DNA of 64,000 nucleotides from Caulochytrium protostelioides. Its lineage: Eukaryota; Chytridiomycota; Caulochytriomycetes; Caulochytriales; Caulochytriaceae. Position 1 is the stretch's first letter; the number at the start of each line of letters is the position of its first letter. The notes beneath the pieces were generated by a model. That model was not told the DNA's origin, ran no database searches, and worked only from the letters and a program-made list of their open reading frames with translations. The stretch is taken from the NCBI GenBank assembly GCA_003615045.1, contig ML014182.1, forward strand, positions 24,714 through 88,713, in the 5' to 3' direction. Shown here one piece after another: positions 62,601-64,000 of this stretch. Position numbers and translations under genes: made by a program.

Positions 62601-63220
62601 CAGCGGACGGCCGGCATCGCAGCGGCGCGGCGTTCGAGGTGGCGGTGGTAGGCGTGCTCGTGGCGGTGGCTGACGCCGGGCCGCGTCGCGGCGGGTGTCG
62701 ACGCCGGGGGCTGGGGCGCCGTGGAAGCCGCGGGCGTCGAGGGCGCCGCGGGCGAGATGAGGCTGTGGAGGTCGGCGCCGCCAAAGACGGGCACATACGC
62801 GGCGGCGTGGTGGCGCGGGACGGCGACGAGGAAGTGGTCCGCCAGCGCGCCGACGGGGCCGACGAGCTCCCCGCCGAGCGTGCGTGCGGCGCCCATCGCG
62901 TCACTGAGGATGCCGTCGTCGAGGTCCCGCGCGTGGGCGTTCGGCACGTCGATCTGGATGGCGAGGTACGTATACCGCTCGTAGTCGTTGGGCCGGACGC
63001 GCGCGTGACGGGGGTGCGTCGGATCGTCCGGGGGGGCCGCCTCGGGCGCTGCCGGCGTCGCGGACGTCGCGGCGTGCATCGACGGCGGCAGCAGCAGAAG
63101 GGCGGCCCCCACGACGACGGCCATGAGGAGCGCGATCCGGTGCGTTAGGGGCCGGGAAGACCGATGGCGCGCGGTGGCGGCACCGGTACCGGCACCGGCC
63201 GTCGTCATGGCGGCCATCAT
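59642..63220 (-). CDS. KEX2: Kexin/furin-type proprotein convertase (Kex2-like), membrane-anchored
   Basis: Kexins are Ca2+-dependent subtilases of the late Golgi that cut secretory proproteins after dibasic sites. From the ATG at 63220 the protein has 1,192 residues: a signal peptide (LTHRIALLMAVVVGAALLLL), a prodomain ending at a likely self-cleavage site (LVPRR), and the S8B catalytic domain. Catalytic residues are Asp in ISFIDDGINYHHKDL (about 337), His in EDRHGTRCAGEVAG (about 374), the oxyanion Asn in VFASGNGG (about 474) and Ser in SHGGTSAAAPLVSGILALAL (about 550). A P domain follows (about 645-795, with RVRLTDPLGRVSVLSP), then a Pro-rich stalk and a TM segment (SLLLMLLLVLLCSATLALCA, about 855). 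A cytosolic tail of about 310 residues has a hydrophobic patch soon after the TM and an Asp run. ATGs at 63217, 63208 and 63616 are alternatives; the last would add a second hydrophobic segment. Confidence 0.95.
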   Translation of the reverse strand: MMAAMTTAGAGTGAATARHRSSRPLTHRIALLMAVVVGAALLLLPPSMHAATSATPAAPEAAPPDDPTHPRHARVRPNDYERYTYLAIQIDVPNAHARDLDDGILSDAMGAARTLGGELVGPVGALADHFLVAVPRHHAAAYVPVFGGADLHSLISPAAPSTPAASTAPQPPASTPAATRPGVSHRHEHAYHRHLERRAAAMPAVRWSKVQIPQRRLFRRPWVTSPSSSSGSCGASADAASDADVTLVAGVDGTTTSTLARRRLVPRRSAADDKDKTSKDEINQAIEAVRAEFGITDPLFSKQWHLMNPLQPGNDMNVVGAWRFGYTGRNVTISFIDDGINYHHKDLEDAFYMGGSYDFNDHVPLPMPRLPEDRHGTRCAGEVAGRRGNDVCGAGIAWDARVSGSRILSGDLTEVEEAGSLTLDLQNNHIFSCSWGPADNGKAMEGPPDIVLQAFLTGITKGRGGKGSIYVFASGNGGSFGDNCNFDGYTNSIYSITIGAVDRHNQHPVYSEACSAVSAVAYSSMSPATNSEPSGISTTDWPAECTESHGGTSAAAPLVSGILALALEARPDLTWRDAQHLVIQTAEPIAFDPATAQPPGIMSDGVHWQPVAENRYYHHGFGFGRVNAEHLIQKALNWTLVAPQTHVDLTWSAPVDAADPSQTGILFARGAYPGSPTSRTATHVFNLTPEQRGAAGLGTIEHVTLVFKATYPRRGEVRVRLTDPLGRVSVLSPGRRNDVDSAGFVDWMFMSVVHWGLTGTQATLGKWTLVVDADAVNAIPDAANTTGRFLGATLTLYGASDLSAPPVPPHLPPGHDGAPAPGPPDTGQPPDSDGPGVVPQLPIEDGQPVVRESHLGSLLLMLLLVLLCSATLALCAIRCCGPRSPTPPNPSAAAWPVRGLAALVWAAGCVGFLPVRVVWRPAWPFLIVTWDAGFAPANTPYRGTLIYAKSRLLRRLAAIRDGRAGVQRAFDGVLRPFFGGRRDRAHHGTTAGGPYGEYDNDLDDGLSNAGIDAEYDELDGSSKAFVPLKTLHGLHPHAPASDDDDDDDDDDDGDDEHRSRPQHGGNGSPKGGSDEDGDEDGDDLFATTNDPGVDSHSPSDVDLLEDLPAMPATPGARSVGLGGPRAALGPSGLRSETRAASPGDHERDAAFESLSLVTPPHPQPSPASAAAAGGLLPPPAAGRKINGGEAPP
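60066..60100 (-). repeat. GAC/GTC triplet run coding poly-Asp in the kexin tail
   Basis: Eleven consecutive Asp codons, nearly all GAC, lie in the predicted cytosolic tail of the kexin. It is a coding microsatellite likely to vary in length. Confidence 0.85.
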
Positions 63221-64000
63221 CGGGATGGGGGCGTCGATCGTGAGCGCCGTCGCGCCGTGGCGACGGCAGCCCACTGGGGCGGCGGACGCGACGGCAGGTC
63301 CGATCTTGGCCGATGGTGCTGGCGCAGGAGGGCCCCGTATGGGGAGGATCGCGTCGCAGCCGTCCACGGGCGAGGCCAACGCCGGTAGCGGCGGCGGCGA
63401 ACAGTCAGCGGTCGTCGTGGTCGGACCGAGCCCACGGAGCGCGTCGGCCGAGCAGGGATCGGCCAGGAACCAGCGATGGATCAAAATGAGGACGCAGCAG
63501 GAGACCCACCAGGGACCACTGAGGGACGAGACGGCCGCAATGGCGGCGGCGGCGGCGGCGGCAGGGAGGACAGCGGCGATCGGGGTCGCGTGGCGAGCAG
63601 ACGAGCGGGTGATCATGGCCTTTCGGCGCGCAGACGGCTCCGACGCGCAGACGGCTCCAACGGCCTCGGCATCCCCAGACCTCCCGCTGGTATGGTCCCG
63701 CGGATGCCGATCGAGCGCCGCTGGCCGCCGCCGTCGCGGCGTGGTGTCCCGCTGCCGCCGAGTGGCCTCCTGGCGCCCACGCTTTGGCCTTGACAGTTGG
63801 GCGTCCGCGGCGGCGTCCTCGCCGGGGCTGGGAGGGGGCTTGGCTGCTCCGCCGCGGCGGCGCCGGCGCCGGCGCCGGCGGGACGGGACGGGTCGGGACG
63901 GGTCGGGACGGGTGGCGCCTCCGCTCGAGGGGGCGCGCGCGCCGTGGGCGCCGGCGGCGGCCGTGGGCGCCCGAGCAGCAGGCGGCGGGCGCGGCGGCGG
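63221..64000. promoter_or_regulatory. Upstream region of the kexin gene, window edge
   Basis: An in-frame ATG at 63616 keeps the kexin frame open for 132 more codons, so part of this may be coding. Beyond 63620 the DNA is very GC-rich with GGGAC/GGGTC pentamers at about 63880-63913. No further gene is supported before the window ends. Confidence 0.45.
63862..63913. repeat. G-rich pentamer array (GGGAC/GGGTC) next to a GCCGGC run
   Basis: A GCCGGC hexamer run is followed by about seven GGG runs separated by two bases on the plus strand, roughly 650 bases upstream of the preferred kexin start. The spacing fits a G-quadruplex. Confidence 0.8.

Noticed and set aside
1-64000. CRISPR arrays, insertion sequences, retroelements, rRNA genes
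   Set aside because: No spaced direct repeats, terminal repeats with a transposase, reverse transcriptase motifs or rRNA-like sequence were seen. The tandem repeats are short microsatellites and minisatellites.

Overview
The window looks like nuclear DNA of a zoosporic (flagellated) fungus. It is very GC-rich, and almost every gene is a single long open frame. It mixes proteins of motile cilia (CFAP20, IFT70/TTC30, PF20/SPAG16) with typically fungal proteins (Sfp1-like zinc finger factor, kexin, SPX-ankyrin-GDPD protein of the Gde1 type, Cms1, Btb3/IBtk-like protein, endosomal Nhx1-type exchanger). Only early-diverging fungi are expected to keep both sets. A compact, intron-poor, GC-rich chytrid such as Caulochytrium would fit, but that is inference. 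I see no prokaryotic operon, phage, CRISPR array or transposon. The high third-position GC opens many false frames on both strands, so I accepted a frame only when it showed family motifs, domain order or otherwise protein-like composition.

Layout. 0.2-3 kb: Nhx1-type Na+/H+ exchanger with a His-rich and acidic tail. 3.2-8.4 kb: CFAP20 and IFT70, divergent around a 2.1 kb region. 9.3-14.8 kb: a large ankyrin-RCC1-BTB protein. 17.4-20.6 kb: Sfp1-like factor. 22.1-23.0 kb: PP2A catalytic subunit. 24.3-27.3 kb: PF20/SPAG16, divergent from an 1,132-residue protein (28.5-31.9 kb). I read that protein as a catalytically lost condensation-fold protein split by a coiled coil. 32.8-35.6 kb: eIF6 and Cms1. 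37.1-41.1 kb: Gde1-type protein with a short first exon encoding the SPX start, the only intron I could resolve. 42.1-45.4 kb: unrecognised protein with a signal-like segment and about seven membrane segments. 45.7-47.1 kb: unrecognised coiled-coil protein. 48.3-50.0 kb: Faf1/C1orf131-like protein. 51.1-53.0 kb: Egghead-type family 2 glycosyltransferase. 53-59.6 kb: a long stretch with no convincing gene. 59.6-63.2 kb: kexin-type protease.

How the genes relate. Three axonemal or intraflagellar-transport genes lie within 24 kb, two of them in a divergent pair. A second theme is ribosome production and growth control: Sfp1-like factor, PP2A, eIF6, Cms1, Faf1-like protein and the SPX-GDPD protein. 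A third is the secretory and membrane system: exchanger, kexin, glycosyltransferase and seven-TM protein. Neighbourhood in a eukaryote is only weak evidence of joint function. The most unusual object is the condensation-fold/coiled-coil protein that is divergent from PF20.
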